Below the pieces are notes generated by a model that was given only the letters and a program-made list of their open reading frames with translations, searched no databases and was not told where the DNA came from. From Pleurostoma richardsiae (lineage: Eukaryota; Ascomycota; Sordariomycetes; Calosphaeriales; Pleurostomataceae): a stretch of DNA of 64,000 bases. The DNA is taken from positions 124,001 to 188,000 of the forward strand of contig JANBVO010000036.1 in assembly GCA_030052745.1 (NCBI GenBank), read 5' to 3'. The position numbers were made by a program, and so were the translations under genes. This document shows, piece by piece, positions 21,146 to 32,031 of the stretch (the stretch's first letter is position 1; each line of letters begins with the position of its first letter).

Positions 21146-21156
21146 CCTCGGCGAGG
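21146..21156. promoter_or_regulatory. palindrome CCTCGGCGAGG upstream of the regulator gene
   Basis: Third identical copy of the 11-bp element. It ends 69 bp upstream of the regulator ATG, in the promoter or 5' leader. It supports control of the regulator by itself or by the same factor that controls the enzymes. Confidence 0.6.
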
Positions 21157-21203
21157 GGCAAGACGTGGTAATGATACAGGGGAAATGGTTATCGCACCGC
21201 ATT

Positions 21204-21214
21204 CCTCGGCGATG
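21204..21214. promoter_or_regulatory. near-copy CCTCGGCGATG
   Basis: Ten of eleven bases match the palindrome, about 47 bp beyond the exact copy at 21146-21156. A tandem arrangement in the regulator promoter is plausible. Confidence 0.4.
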
Positions 21215-21683
21215 CCCGCGGCGTTGCCCGCGGCAAACTTTAATCCACGACCAGAGATGTGGAGGTCGATCGCCACTTATCTCTGGGCACGACTCAAGTT
21301 TTGGACTATTGTCATTGCAGTGAAATTGTAGTTGCCATCAAAATGAGACCGGATGGAGGTTATGATATAATATACAGCGAAGCGTGGAGCCTCAATGCCA
21401 TAAACATGTTCCCCTCCTTCCTGTGGAAGGGCAAAAAGGTGTCATCGAACCCGTTTTCGATGCGATGCAAGCGCACCTGCCGAGACGCCAAACAAAATGT
21501 ACAACTGGAGGGGTCAATCCCTTCTAGAGTTTCCGATGCAATCTCTGTACAAGTTGGCTTTCTTCAGCCTCCCGCTGTTCGTGAACAGCCACTGTCCTCG
21601 AGGAGAAACAGCTCCTCTGCGGTGAGGTCCTGACAGACTCGCACGGCAGTGCCCCTTTCCTCTCGCGTGTCCTAGGCACGCTT

Positions 21684-24107
21684 TTAACGTGTCCTCAAGG
21701 CTCTTGTGCTCACCCTTCTCATGCGCCCACTTCGTCTCACGGCTGAAGACTCTCCAGGGGTTTCCTCCGCGGCGTCTTCCACGTAGTCCTCGTCATCCTC
21801 GTCTACCGCCTTCGAGACCCTCTTCCGCTTCCTCCATGGCCGCGCGGCGGTCTTCTTCTTTGTCTCTTGCTCTTCCTCTTCTTCCTCCTCGTCATCTACC
21901 ACTGGTGTCTCCGTCGCCCGGCGGATGGGGCACCTACCACGCGCGGCGCGCTCCTCCTCCGGGTCTAAGAAGCGGTGTACGGTACGGTGGTCGAGAATCC
22001 GCTCCTCCTTGTCCCACTTACCCTCAGGTTCAGACTTCGGCCAGATGTACCCGTACAGCTTGCTGTGTCGCTCGCAGCGGGGACAGGACACCTTGGTGTA
22101 GTATGCGTTCTGCTGGATGAAGGGATCGTTGCAGTTCATGCAGTAGACCCAGGCCATCTCCGGCTCTGAAAGGAGCCGTGGAGTCAGCTTGTAGTCCCCG
22201 GGGACCCGCTTCACGGGGGCAGCGGGTGCCGCTGCTTCTTTAGCCGCCTTCACAACAGCCGGCGGGAGCGCTCCGGGCTCGAGAGGGATCTTCCTCGGGC
22301 GCCCTGGGCGGCGCTTGACAGGTGCAGTTGCGGCCACGGCCTCTTGAAGCGCTGGCTCTTCCGCTGACGCTACCTCAGCAACTAACTCCGAAGCCGCTTG
22401 CTCTATAGTTTTGAGTTCTTCAAGTTCCATCTTTTGTGCGAGCTTCTCGCCTGAAATGTCCTCCTTGTCCTCGAACAACTGAGACGATGACGGCGTGAGA
22501 AGAGGTGCAATCGTGGCGGAAATGGCACCCACAACTGGAGACGTCGTCTTTGGGGCTGCTTGAGCCTCTGATGGTACGGGCCAGTCATTGACGAGTTCAT
22601 AAATAGACAGCCCACGTCGCGTCGGCGGGTGAACTGGGGCCTCTACCGTCTCAACCAAGACAGCTGGCACAGCTTCCACCGGCTCAAAGACAGGAGGAAC
22701 TTCAGCCGAGTCTTTTTCGATAGAGCCTTGTTGACGTTTCTCGTCCCTCAACATCTGGATAGCCTGCTTGACGGGTGTAGGTTTTGGCGAGTGTAGCGGT
22801 GGCTCTGGGGTCTCTCCCTCCGGAGATGTGGCATCTGTCAGAACGGGCTCCCCATTCGCAGACTCTGATCTCGCCGGGCTTGCTGCAGAGTCCTCGTCTG
22901 AGCTCCTCATAGAGGTCGCCAAAGGAGAAGCAACAGGGACAACCTCATACTTCAGAGTCTTTTGCTTCTTTGCCGGGGTCACCGGCGGCGTAGTCAGCCC
23001 ATCGGCGTCTCGCTTTCTCTTCTGAAGTAAGCCTCCTGGACTGTCGAAAGCAGAATCTGTGGTTGAGGCGCGCTCGGCCAACAACCTCCTTGGTCGCGTC
23101 TTGTAGATTTTGGGTCTAATGCCCGGCGTTACCGAAGGAGTTCTTGAATCTGAGCCTCCTCGCTCTGACCTCCTCCGTCGTCGCAGCGAGTAACCCTGCG
23201 TTGCAGCAGCATCATCCTCGATGCTCTTCTTGACAGGTGCCTCGCCATTCGCCGGCTTCCAGCCGTTGACAAGGTTGTCTTCACAGCTCTTGCACAGACA
23301 CTCGCAGTTGTCTTCTCCGAAATAGTTCTCCCCGTAGGTGACAGTAATCTCCTCACCGACGTCGATATCCCGCACTGCGATGATTTCAATGCCAGCCTGG
23401 CTCGTCGTCATGAGCTTCGCATTCGCATCGCAGTCGTGATTTGCAAACCGAGCAGGCCCCATAAACAGGCTCGTGCACTTGTTGCGACTGCTGACGACGA
23501 TGCTGAAATCCTTCTTGCGCGACGAGATTTCCGCCTCTTCCTCTGGTGTAATTATGACCTGAATTCCGGACAGGTATTTAATTGACTCGTTGCGCTTTAT
23601 GTACCGCCTCGCGGTGATGCTGGCCTCAAATGTGACGATGGTATAGCGATTCGTTGTGTTCACCTCGAAGGGGCAGTCGGGAAGGTAGATCTGGGCATAG
23701 CGCCGCAGATGTCGCCGGAAATCGTCCTTCTCCCTGGGGGTCTTGAGTCCATTGTAGAATTTTCTCAGACCCTCCGTTGCGAGCAGCTTCTCCTCGGCGG
23801 CATTCAGGTCTGTATTGACGACTAGCTCGCTCTGGATGATCTTCGTAATCTCCTCTTCCTTGATGCCGCGTGACGGGTGATACGATGGCCGGTTCTTTGG
23901 AATCGTCGTCCAGTAGAAAGCCTATGAATCGGTCAGGATGCGACGCCCAGAGCTAGATCGAATACTACGCGGGGAGATAGCCAGGAAAGAGGGAGTGGAT
24001 GCGCTTACGTGGTCAACAAGTGCATCAGTTAGGATATCGTCGTACGACGAGATTTGCGCCAAAGTCAACTGCTGGCGCTTTGCGCCGGAGGCTTTCGCAG
24101 GTGGCAT
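21684..24107 (-). CDS. SET9: histone H4-K20 methyltransferase, SET9/Suv4-20 type
   Basis: Two exons (24009-24107, 21684-23921), 778 residues. The N-terminus (TLAQISSYDDILTDALVDHAFYW, joined across the 87-bp intron) matches the family. The SET domain (about residues 120-245) has the SAM-binding FANHDC and the catalytic ITVTYGENYFG, then the post-SET CLCKSC. Far downstream are an AT-hook-like KRRPGRPRK, a four-cysteine zinc-ribbon-like block (YCMNCNDPF and VSCPRCERH) and a poly-Glu/basic C-terminus. The enzyme methylates histone H4 lysine 20 in chromatin. Middle regions are low-complexity and probably disordered. Divergent from the uL14m gene. Confidence 0.93.
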
Positions 24108-25347
24108 CCTGCTCGTCCGTTCGGCTTCACTTTAGGGGGTATAGTCGCTGCACGCAGAAGCCTCCGGAGCATGCGATCGTCTAGCCAAGTATCAAGGAGT
24201 GGCAGAATGAGTGAACGAAGGATATGGCGCTCTCCTTCAATGTGTCGTGTCGGAAAAGAGAGACAAGGGAAAAGGAAGGGAAAAGGAGGAGAGGATCGCA
24301 GTCTTCCTCCGATTCCGTTCCCTCCTGCAATGCGTATTGTCGAGGCGAGGTATTGGTGGTGGTCAGGCCAGCAATGCAAGTTGCATGCAGCGCGAAGGCG
24401 GCGCAGTCGCAATACCCGGTCTCACACACGGCTCCGAGCTGAAAGGCGACTTCGATAGGATGCGTAACAGGATGGCTCGTTCGAGCTCTGTCATCGGAAG
24501 GCGGCCTCCCGCGAGGTACAATTGAGGGTCCAGCAGACAAGGATCGTCGGCTTTCCTTGGGAAGAGAGACCGTATCAAGACAGGAGAGAAGAGGTACAGG
24601 TCGGAGTCGAGCAGGAGAGGGGACAGAAAAGAGCGAAGGAGGAGGAATGGAGACAAGGAAACAAGGAAAGGGAAATGCGGGAAAGCCACCACAAGTGCTA
24701 TTCATCCATCAGTCTCAGTCTAGTGATAATGGCGCCATGAATGCCGGGGTTGGAGAGAATAGCGAGTGCAGTGTGGACGTCAAGTTATTGTTTAGCGACA
24801 ATGGAGGAGCGGGAAAATGGCGCCGCCTGCTCCGTAGCAGTTATTATGCTTCCCTCCTCCTAAGGTTAGGTACGTAAGGTAAGGTATTGTTGGTGTTGGA
24901 ATGGGCAACCGTGGTGGGGAGCGTAAAATGGGTGGCAGGGCGACAAGGGCGACAATGGCAACACCACACACCAGCGCACTCACATCATCGCCCATCCAGG
25001 CCTCATCCCAGAATGCGTGGGTGCAGGGATGGAATGCAGGCCGATCCACAAATGATTGGCACCAAGCTGAAAGAGGCACGGAAGACTTGTGGCTTGCACC
25101 TCAGGTACCTAAGTAAGATACTCTTGCGTACCTAACGTTAGGTACCTTAAGTAGCCAATCGGCGCTCGCGCCTCGGATATTCCCGTTCTGCGGCAGCTTC
25201 GCTCTGCTTCGGGGTAGCAATCATTTTCATCGAGCTCGTGCGACTCCGTGAGAAAAGCCCCCCTCGTCTGAGATCCCCCTCCGAGTACCAACAATACCTT
25301 TTCGACAACAGCCTCGGTGAGCGGTCGGAGGGGCAGGACCAGCCAAG
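24108..25347. promoter_or_regulatory. divergent promoter region SET9 / mitochondrial uL14
   Basis: 1.24 kb between divergent starts. Purine-rich on the plus strand at 24230-24680. Two clusters of GGTACC/TAGGTA-type words lie at 24858-24887 and 25099-25153. Several long overlapping frames occur in the purine-rich part but look like composition effects. No RNA gene seen. Confidence 0.45.
25099..25153. repeat. cluster of TAGGTACC-like palindromic words
   Basis: Contains CAGGTACCTAAGTAAG, GTACCTAACGTTAGGTACC and a following TTAAGTAG. Similar clusters lie at 24858-24887, 27932-28005, 39158-39204 and, more weakly, 1316-1350, always outside genes. Could be a promoter element or a simple-sequence family. 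Confidence 0.5.
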
Positions 25348-25813
25348 ATGATCCAACTAAAGGTAAGGCCTCTCTTTCCTACGCTATCCTCCCGTCCGGC
25401 AGGCACCCAGGGCTAACCACGGACTGGCGTCGCAGTCCATGATCAACTGCATCGACAACAGCGGCGCCGCCATCGTCGAGTGCGCCATGATCGTCGGCCA
25501 GAAGCGCCACGCGTCCATCGGCGACCGCATCGTCTGCGTGGTCCAGAAGCAGCGTGGCTCCGCCGCCGAGGGCATGAGCGCCGCCTCCGGCAACAAGGTC
25601 AAACGAGGCGACATCCGCCACGCCGTCGTCGTCCGCACAAAGTACAAGGTCCAGCGCCAGGACGGCTCCGTCGTCCGCTTCGATGACAATGCCTGCGTGC
25701 TCATCAACAAGGCCGGTGACCCCATCGGTACCCGTATCAACGGTGTCGTCGGCGCCGAGCTGAGGAGGAAGAAGTGGAGCAAGATCCTGAGTATGGCGCC
25801 CATGCACGCCTGA
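25348..25813 (+). CDS. mitochondrial large-subunit ribosomal protein uL14m
   Basis: Two exons (25348-25362, 25436-25813), 130 residues. The first exon codes only MIQLK. The remainder is the complete uL14 fold: SMINCIDNSGAAIVECAMIV, IGDRIVCVVQKQRG, NKVKRGDIRHAVVVRTKY, FDDNACVLINKAGDPIGTRI and GVVGAELRR. The start MIQLKSMINCIDNSG and absence of the cytosolic N-terminal extension point to the mitochondrial form (yeast MRPL38) rather than cytosolic L23. It helps form the subunit interface of the mitoribosome. The tiny first exon is easily missed. Confidence 0.93.
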
Positions 25814-26349
25814 GCGGGGACATATAACGAGGCGGTCGAGGTGTATGTACGACAAAGAGGACCAGGCTATGTAGGGTTCGGGATGTTGTACCCGAATTGT
25901 CGATATTGCAGGAGCCGCGAGGCGGTGGTGGTAAAAGAGGTGTATCATATGTGGGTGACGAACAAAGCCAATAGAAGGCATCAAAACCGGCGTTGAGGGT
26001 TATATCGTGTACAAATATTCCTTTGGCACCAAGAAAGAAATCGAATTCTGCATGTCAAGGCACAAGCAGCCTCTGGCTCAGCCCAAATAGATCGTCCGTG
26101 TCTCCTCGAGTTTTACAATGCTACTGTTTTGTACGGTTGTCGAATAAAGTCGAGTCACAATGTCACTTAACGGAGCATGGCTCCAAAATACCACAGTGAT
26201 GGAAAAGTCTATTAACTCCTGCCGTCCTCAGCCTGGACCCTAAACGCCGCATGCAAAGCAGTCCATTGCCATCCTACAAACACTTTTGCCCAACGCCGAC
26301 CAAGATGCTGTCATCCGTTCCAGCCATTCCATCGCAATCGTATAGTTCG
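25814..26349. other. intergenic between convergent genes
   Basis: 536 bp holding the 3' ends of uL14m and RPB9. Nothing else recognised. Confidence 0.4.
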
Positions 26350-27345
26350 TTACTGGAAAATGTGACCGCACTGGCAGCAAACATAGAACAGTTTCTTCGC
26401 CAATGTTAGCAAGACATGCGAACAGTTTGGCGCTGAAGGTTTCTCACCATTCCCGTCTCCGAGGTCCGCTGCTGGGACTGGAAGAACACCGCCTCGTCGA
26501 ATTTGCAGACCGGGCACTCTCGGTTTGCCCGTGGGAGCTAAAGTCCGGGAAGAAAACAAACTTGTCAGCAGGAGATTCTTGTACGCAAGACACTAGAAAA
26601 GGACTTGTCAAGAAGCGTCCCGCCAAAGCCGCTCGGAACAGAAATTAAACAGTCGCAGCGCAATATCATAACACCGCAGGTTTCGAGGACTGTATCGCTC
26701 GTCGGTCGGACCTCAGGTCGAGATGGAGGTAGTTGGCGGGGCGGCGCCGATCGTCGAGCCTTCAGTGCTTGTTTCGTTGTCCTCCTCGCAGTCATTCTCA
26801 TCCATCGCCAGGTCCCATTCACACTCTTCATCGAAATCGAGATCCATTCCATCACCGTAGGAGACGCCTTCAAGAGCGGCAAGGAGCTCATCGAGAGACT
26901 CGGTCTGAGAACCGGAGGTCGGCTCGTGGCATCGGAAGAGCGAGCTATCGTCGGCGATATTCGAATAGCGGAGCAGAGCCGGATGCACATCACACTTGGA
27001 GCAAATGATGTCTTTGCCGCACAGAAGGCATAGGAGGAGACTCATCGTCCCATCATGACTGGGGTAAGAAGAGGGCACACCAACCGTAGGATCAGAGCCG
27101 ACATCCTGTGTGACACCAGCGGTCTCGCCAGCGGCGTTGTTGAGGACGTTACGGAAGACGCAAGATGATGTCGCCTCCTCAGTGTACTGGCAGGTGCGAC
27201 AGGTAAACTGCAGCTTGCGCGAGTCTTCGTCTTCCTTGGGGTAGAGCATGTTGGAACACTCGGAGCAGAAGCGGAAGGTGATCTGCTCGAAGTTCTTCTT
27301 GGAGTCGCGGCCCTCATGGGAGGTCGTCGACGTCGGGGTCGCCAT
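26350..27345 (-). CDS. RPB9: RNA polymerase II subunit RPB9
   Basis: Three exons (27085-27345, 26448-26537, 26350-26394), 131 residues. The first zinc ribbon is FCSECSNMLYPKED..FTCRTCQY; the second is [35 protein letters not shown], assembled from exons 2 and 3. RPB9 sits on the polymerase jaw and acts in start-site selection, fidelity and transcription-coupled repair. The first intron (26538-27084, 547 bp, donor GTTGGT) is far longer than others here and contains a reading frame that continues the exon-1 frame (see the separate entry). The C-terminal exon is 45 nt. Exon order and phase are clean. Confidence 0.93.
26713..27045 (-). CDS. coding-looking segment inside the RPB9 intron, small zinc-ribbon-like protein or alternative RPB9 tail
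   Basis: The frame of RPB9 exon 1 stays open for 123 more codons through most of the long intron, ending at 26713. An internal ATG at 27045 would give a 110-residue protein. It contains CLLCGKDIICSKCDVH (CX2C..CX2C, a possible zinc site), a further RCHE, and a strongly acidic tail. Codon third positions avoid A and favour C/G/T as in the real genes here, which argues for translation. It could be a retained-intron isoform joining the first RPB9 ribbon to a new tail, or a nested gene. I do not recognise a family. Confidence 0.4.
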   Translation of the reverse strand: MSLLLCLLCGKDIICSKCDVHPALLRYSNIADDSSLFRCHEPTSGSQTESLDELLAALEGVSYGDGMDLDFDEECEWDLAMDENDCEEDNETSTEGSTIGAAPPTTSIST

Positions 27346-28270
27346 CGTGCTAGGTCTCTGAAGTAGCGCTGTGGGAAAAGGAAGGGGAGATGCCAGAAAT
27401 GTTTGCGCGAGGCAGACCGCGAGATTGTCGACAGTTGGTTGTTTGATGTGAGATTTTGCGGCTGCGAATCGCACGTCCAGCTCAGTTCTAACGGCAGCCT
27501 AAGAAGTCTGGAGGGAGAGGATCCTGGCCGAGATGACTAAGGCGGGCTCGGATGCGGTGAAAGGTGGGGCCGTGTGAAGGATGCTGCACCGTGCAGTGAC
27601 AAGAGAAGATGCAGAGGACGACATCATACAGGAACAGAACCTTGGAAGAAATTCGATAATCAAGACGGAAAATGGCGCAAGTATCTAGAGGCCGTTCTTA
27701 CGAAGAACTAATGCTACTCGATAGAATTCAAGCCTCTCTGTATCTCCGTAAACCCCCTGTCTCCTGTTAAGAAGTTCTCGTCCAATGCGGCTCTGGCAGT
27801 TGTGGGTACCTGCCCGGGTACATACTGCAACCACGAACTGACACATGGGAGGTTCTGTAGATGCGCAGCTTTGTCCTGCTGCGCTGCTGTTGTTATCATG
27901 TAAGCTGCGGAGGAGAGCTGCAGGTGCAGATGTAGGTAAGTCAGGTAGGTCGTTCCTTCCAGATGAGGTTCCTTCACGTTGTACCTGGGCACCTACCTAG
28001 GGTATCTGAAGTGCTGTGCTGGTGCCTCACCTGGATAACCTCAGGCCGTCCATCTTATCTCACCGGCTCTGCCGCCGCTGCCTTCCCCGGAGGTAGAGGA
28101 CGAAAGAGCTTGAGGGAGCAGTGACGGCAGGCTGAATCTCGGGCCGACAACACAAAGCCCAACACCTCACCTTCCGCCTGGTTCTGCACGAGATCCCATC
28201 CATTCACAGACGGGTACGCCCAACCCAGCACTCCAACCACGACGAGGGCGCCGCAGGCCAAAAGGAACCA
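27346..28270. promoter_or_regulatory. divergent promoter region RPB9 / BTB gene
   Basis: 925 bp between divergent starts. An AGGTA/TACCT-rich cluster lies at 27932-28005, similar in wording to those at 25099-25153 and 39158-39204. No gene seen. Confidence 0.45.
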
Positions 28271-29130
28271 ATGAGCTCACTTGAGGTGTAAGTATAGCAT
28301 ACCTTCGTCCTTTCTAACGACTCTTGGCGCCCCTTGTCCTACGCGTGTATTGACCACCCAAGCAGGCCCTACGAGGCGGGCTCGGACTCCGACCTGACCA
28401 TCACCTGTGGAAAAGACGAGTACAAGGTTCACAAAGCAGTCGTCTGCCCACGGTCTAGATTCTTTCAGGTAGCTTGCAACGGATTGTTCTTCAAGGTCCG
28501 TCATCATAGAAAGAGTCTGCCCGGCCCAGAGACTAACCAAGTCACTAGGAAGGAAGAACTGGAGTCGTGGCCCTGGACGGCGATGATCCGATGTCTGTCA
28601 AGCTAATGATACATTATTTGTATCACTCGGACTACCCCCGCCAGCCGGAAGCCAAGCCGCTGCTTCTGGCAGACTCACAGACAAGCAACTTCACATTCTG
28701 TGTCTCGCCCAACGGTACAGACCTGACGATTGGCAACACGTCGCCCTGCAGAATCAAGAAGACACCCACCAAGAACAATGTTTCTCTTGATCAGCAGCCA
28801 AACCTGACTGTCCATGCCAGAGTCTACGCGCTCGCGGAGAAATACGGCATCGAGGCTCTGAAGGCTCTGGCCGTCCAAAAGTTCAAGCGTGAGGCCGTTC
28901 TGTACTGGGGGAGTGATGACTTCTTGCGTGCAATCGAGGAAGTTTATACCTCTACCGTGGATCATGACCGAGGATTGAGAGACCAAGTTGTCGCAGCCAT
29001 CACAGCACGCCCGAGCCTCCTCGACCGCGACCAGATGCGGAACGTGGTCAAGAAGCTCGATCTATGCTGGGATTTGGTGATGCACTATCGGATGAGCAAC
29101 ATGCCTCTTCCTCGACGTGGTCCATACTAA
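28271..29130 (+). CDS. BTB/POZ-domain protein
   Basis: Three exons (28271-28287, 28366-28495, 28549-29130), 242 residues. The BTB core is SDSDLTITCGKDEYKVHKAVVCPRSRFF, followed by the conserved EGRTGVVALDGDDP..MIHYLYHSDY after the second intron. The first exon is only 17 nt (MSSLE plus two bases) with a strong GTAAGT donor. After the BTB fold come HARVYALAEKYGIEALKALAVQKF and a helical C-terminus, as in the many single-domain BTB proteins of filamentous fungi. Such proteins dimerise or act as Cullin-3 adaptors; the specific role is unknown. No Kelch or other partner domain. Confidence 0.9.
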
Positions 29131-30376
29131 GCAGGATGGGAATGAGGGTCGAGAGTGGTCTGGGAATTACACTGTATTGTCGCGAAGCTGCGTGGGTTTC
29201 TTTTTCCTCCGTCACCGCAGGCTTTGTCAACGGATTGCCTGCCTGCCGAGTCTGGCGGTTGTGATACCCGGCGTGGGCTCCATGTCGATTTGTTCCAAGA
29301 TACCCCTCCAGGTCTTGGGTCAGGCATCGCTTCTATCGAGGGTTGAAACTTGAATCCGACATTCGGATTGCGTGTACATTACCAAGATACCTGCCCCTGC
29401 TTTAGTTGGAACCGAGGAATTGAAGATGCCACAGGGAATACAGTGTATCCCATAGTCTTTCAGCTCCGTTCGCGCGTGGTGTATGTGTGGCAGGTACGGA
29501 TCTACTATCCCTTTCAAGTTTGAGCCGCTCCTATACCATCATCAGCTTCCCACTTCCTTCTAAGGCTATGTTCTTTGGCTGCTTCCGTTGCCTTAGGTAA
29601 ATCATAAGCCGTGGTACAAAATACCGGATTGTCATGCTTTTCGTAATAACCACCTGCCAGCTTCGAACCATCTCCCTTCCAAGTTTTGACCTCAATAAGA
29701 AGAACAACCGCCACGGCAGGAGTTTGGGATGCTTTGTTAACAGAATATACCAATGTCAATAACTGTGCTTTACACTATCTATCGACCAGATTCGGGAAAG
29801 AAGAACGGGCGCCGCTCGACAGCTGGCTAGGGTTCGATGTTCCATCCTTGCTGTGCGCTCCAGTATGTAATACGGACGGTCGTATTGGTTACTAGGCAAC
29901 CTGGTAGTTATGCGATTAGGCGAACAAGATGTGTTTGTAGTGCCAGTCGCCTTGAGTGAGAAGGTAGGGAAACTTACATAATCAGAGCTGACAGATCGAG
30001 CAAGTCGATCCTTAAGTTATCCTTGGCGGCAGTGTCGCTTTTCCCCTCCCCCGCTCCCCACTCGTCTGTACAGCACGTTACTGCAGTCCCCGGCCCGTTC
30101 AGGTGTGGGTCTGGCGGGCAGCAGGTGGTAGGTCACCAGGTGCATGCGTGCGTGCGTACGTGCTCCGTACCTCTGTACAGTCCCTTGCCTCACCTTACTT
30201 GGCAGGTCCTCCTTTGCCTTCGCAACTTCTTCAGCTCAAGTGACACGCTTTATAATCCCGCCGCCTCCACGACAGACCTCTGCGTCAAAGTGCTTCCTAC
30301 ACCTCTGCGAGACCGACCGGCGATCAATCGACCGCAGTATACGACAAGAAAGAGCCTGCTATAGACGACAGTGAAG
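29131..30376. other. intergenic, upstream of the Pin1 gene
   Basis: 1.25 kb. It should hold the BTB 3' end and the Pin1 promoter. CT-rich at 30030-30060 and 30180-30240. One 81-codon minus-strand frame at 29514-29759 lacks an ATG start and is not called. Nothing else seen. Confidence 0.4.
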
Positions 30377-31488
30377 ATGGCGCAGGTGAGCATTGGCCTG
30401 GCTTTGTTTACTCCTTCGGCGTCGAGGCAATGGGCGCCCGCAGGAGCAGCGGCACCACCACCACCACCACCAGCACAAACTCGTGGAAGAGCAAACAGCT
30501 TCCCTTGGTGCTCTGCCTTCTCCTGTCACCCTCTTCAATCTTTGCAAATGATTTCCGAGCCCACTGTCCTCTCGTCCTCCGTCCCGACCATGCAACTGAC
30601 CCTTCGCAACTATCACAGCCAGAGACCGGACTCCCGCCCAACTGGGAGGTGCGCCACAGCAACAGCAAGAACCTGCCATACTACTTCAACGCGCTCGAGA
30701 AAAACAGCCGCTGGGAGCCCCCTTCCGGCACCGACACCGAGAAGCTCAAGCTCTACATGGCCAAGTACCACAGCCCCGCCAACAACCTCGCCGACGGGGC
30801 CGGCTCCGCCAGCCAGCCGGGCAAGATCCGCGCCGCACACCTCTTAGTCAAGCACCGCGACTCGAGGCGGCCGTCTAGCTGGAGAGAGGTGAGTCCAATC
30901 CCCGGGGGGTGTTCCTTGGGTGGATGTAGCGCATGATGGGATTCCTTGTGGCCCGATCCTTGGCAAGAGGTGGGATGACGACAAGGACGTAGAGGGAATG
31001 GATGATCGATAGTATCCGCCGAGGGCAGCTGAAACGTAGTGGATGCGGGAAGAGCGAAGATTGGCGCTGAAGCGGGACAGGGTCACACATGCACACAAGG
31101 GAACCGCTGAGCTCAGCCATGCTGACGTGGATTGCGAATGACACAGGCCGAGATCACGCGCAGCAAGGAGGACGCTATGAAGATCATCAAGGGACACGAG
31201 GAGCGCATCAAGCGCGGCGAGGTCGCCCTCGGTGAGCTCGCCCTGACCGAGTCGGACTGCAGCAGCGCCCGTAAGAGGGGCGACCTGGGCTATTTCGGAC
31301 AGGGCGACATGCAGAAGGAGTTCGAGGACGCCGCTTTCGCCTTGAAGCCCGGCGAGATCAGCGGCGTTGTCGACACCGCGAGCGGGCTGCACCTGATTGA
31401 GCGGTAACGTCCTTCCCGACCTTATTCCCCTTCTTACCCGGTGAATCTGCCGCCCGCTGACGCCCTGCCTTATATCAGTCTGGACTAA
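30377..31488 (+). CDS. Pin1/Ess1-type peptidyl-prolyl cis-trans isomerase
   Basis: Four exons (30377-30385, 30619-30888, 31147-31403, 31479-31488), 181 residues. The first exon codes just MAQ and the last RLD plus stop. A WW domain (about residues 6-38: LPPNWEVRHS..PYYFNAL..SRWEPP) precedes a parvulin domain with AAHLLVKHRDSRRPSSW (active-site His and the phosphate-binding Lys/Arg set), SDCSSARKRGDLG (catalytic Cys) and FEDAAFALKPGEISG. It isomerises phospho-Ser/Thr-Pro bonds, chiefly in the RNA polymerase II CTD and cell-cycle proteins. It is the only Pin1-type gene in the window. Introns 1 and 2 (233 and 258 bp) are long for this region. Confidence 0.95.
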
Positions 31489-32031
31489 AATGTGGTTGAG
31501 ACTGTTGCAGGGGGTTGGAAAATGTTCGTGTATGTCTATGTAAAGCGCTCTGAGGATACCACAGCCGGAGACGGCTGTTCAGGTCAAGGGACCACGGTGG
31601 GCGAGGGAGAAAAGAGTCGCCGCGAAATCTCCAGGCGTCTTCGACCGCCTGCGAGCTGTTATATTTGCCACGTCTTCAGACACAGCCATATGGAAAGTAC
31701 TGTTGTTCGAACGACGAATATATGAGCGTCATCCTGACTCTTGATAAATGTGCCGACGTTCTATGGATCCGAGTTAAAGTATACAGCTTGTCAGCCCGAT
31801 CTTACCCTGCGTGAATTTCGTCGTCTATTCCTCAAACCATCTTGAACATAACCTGACTTATTCCTCTGTAACAAAAAGCAAAAGACGAGAAAGGCACGCG
31901 GCGTCTATCAGCGTATATGGGCCATGGTCGGGAGGGTGAGCCCAGCTCTATCCCGACCAAGTCGTCATCACATGTCACATGTACTCATATCATATGCCTC
32001 GTGTCCTTCGTATCGAGCGTGGCAGTCATCG
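31489..32031. other. intergenic between convergent genes
   Basis: 543 bp containing the 3' ends of the Pin1 and LrgA-LrgB genes. Nothing else seen. Confidence 0.4.

Larger units (their letters stand above)
21078..21683. promoter_or_regulatory. Zn2Cys6 gene promoter and SET9 3' flank
   Basis: 606 bp. The part near 21078-21220 holds one exact (21146-21156) and one near-exact (21204-21214) copy of the cluster palindrome. The rest leads to the 3' end of the SET9 gene. No reading frame with family features. Confidence 0.5.

Noticed and set aside
21078-21161. N-terminal extension of the Zn2Cys6 factor
   Set aside because: It begins with TTG and would translate the promoter palindrome; the first ATG is at 21077.
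24230-24700. Long overlapping frames on both strands in the SET9/uL14m spacer
   Set aside because: The region is purine-rich on one strand, which depletes stops in some frames; products are low-complexity.
26605-27033. Plus-strand 142-codon frame inside the RPB9 intron
   Set aside because: It is antisense to the minus-strand frame, which has the coding-like third-base pattern.
29514-29759. 81-codon minus-strand frame upstream of the Pin1 gene
   Set aside because: TTG start, codon use unlike neighbouring genes, no family features; probably chance.
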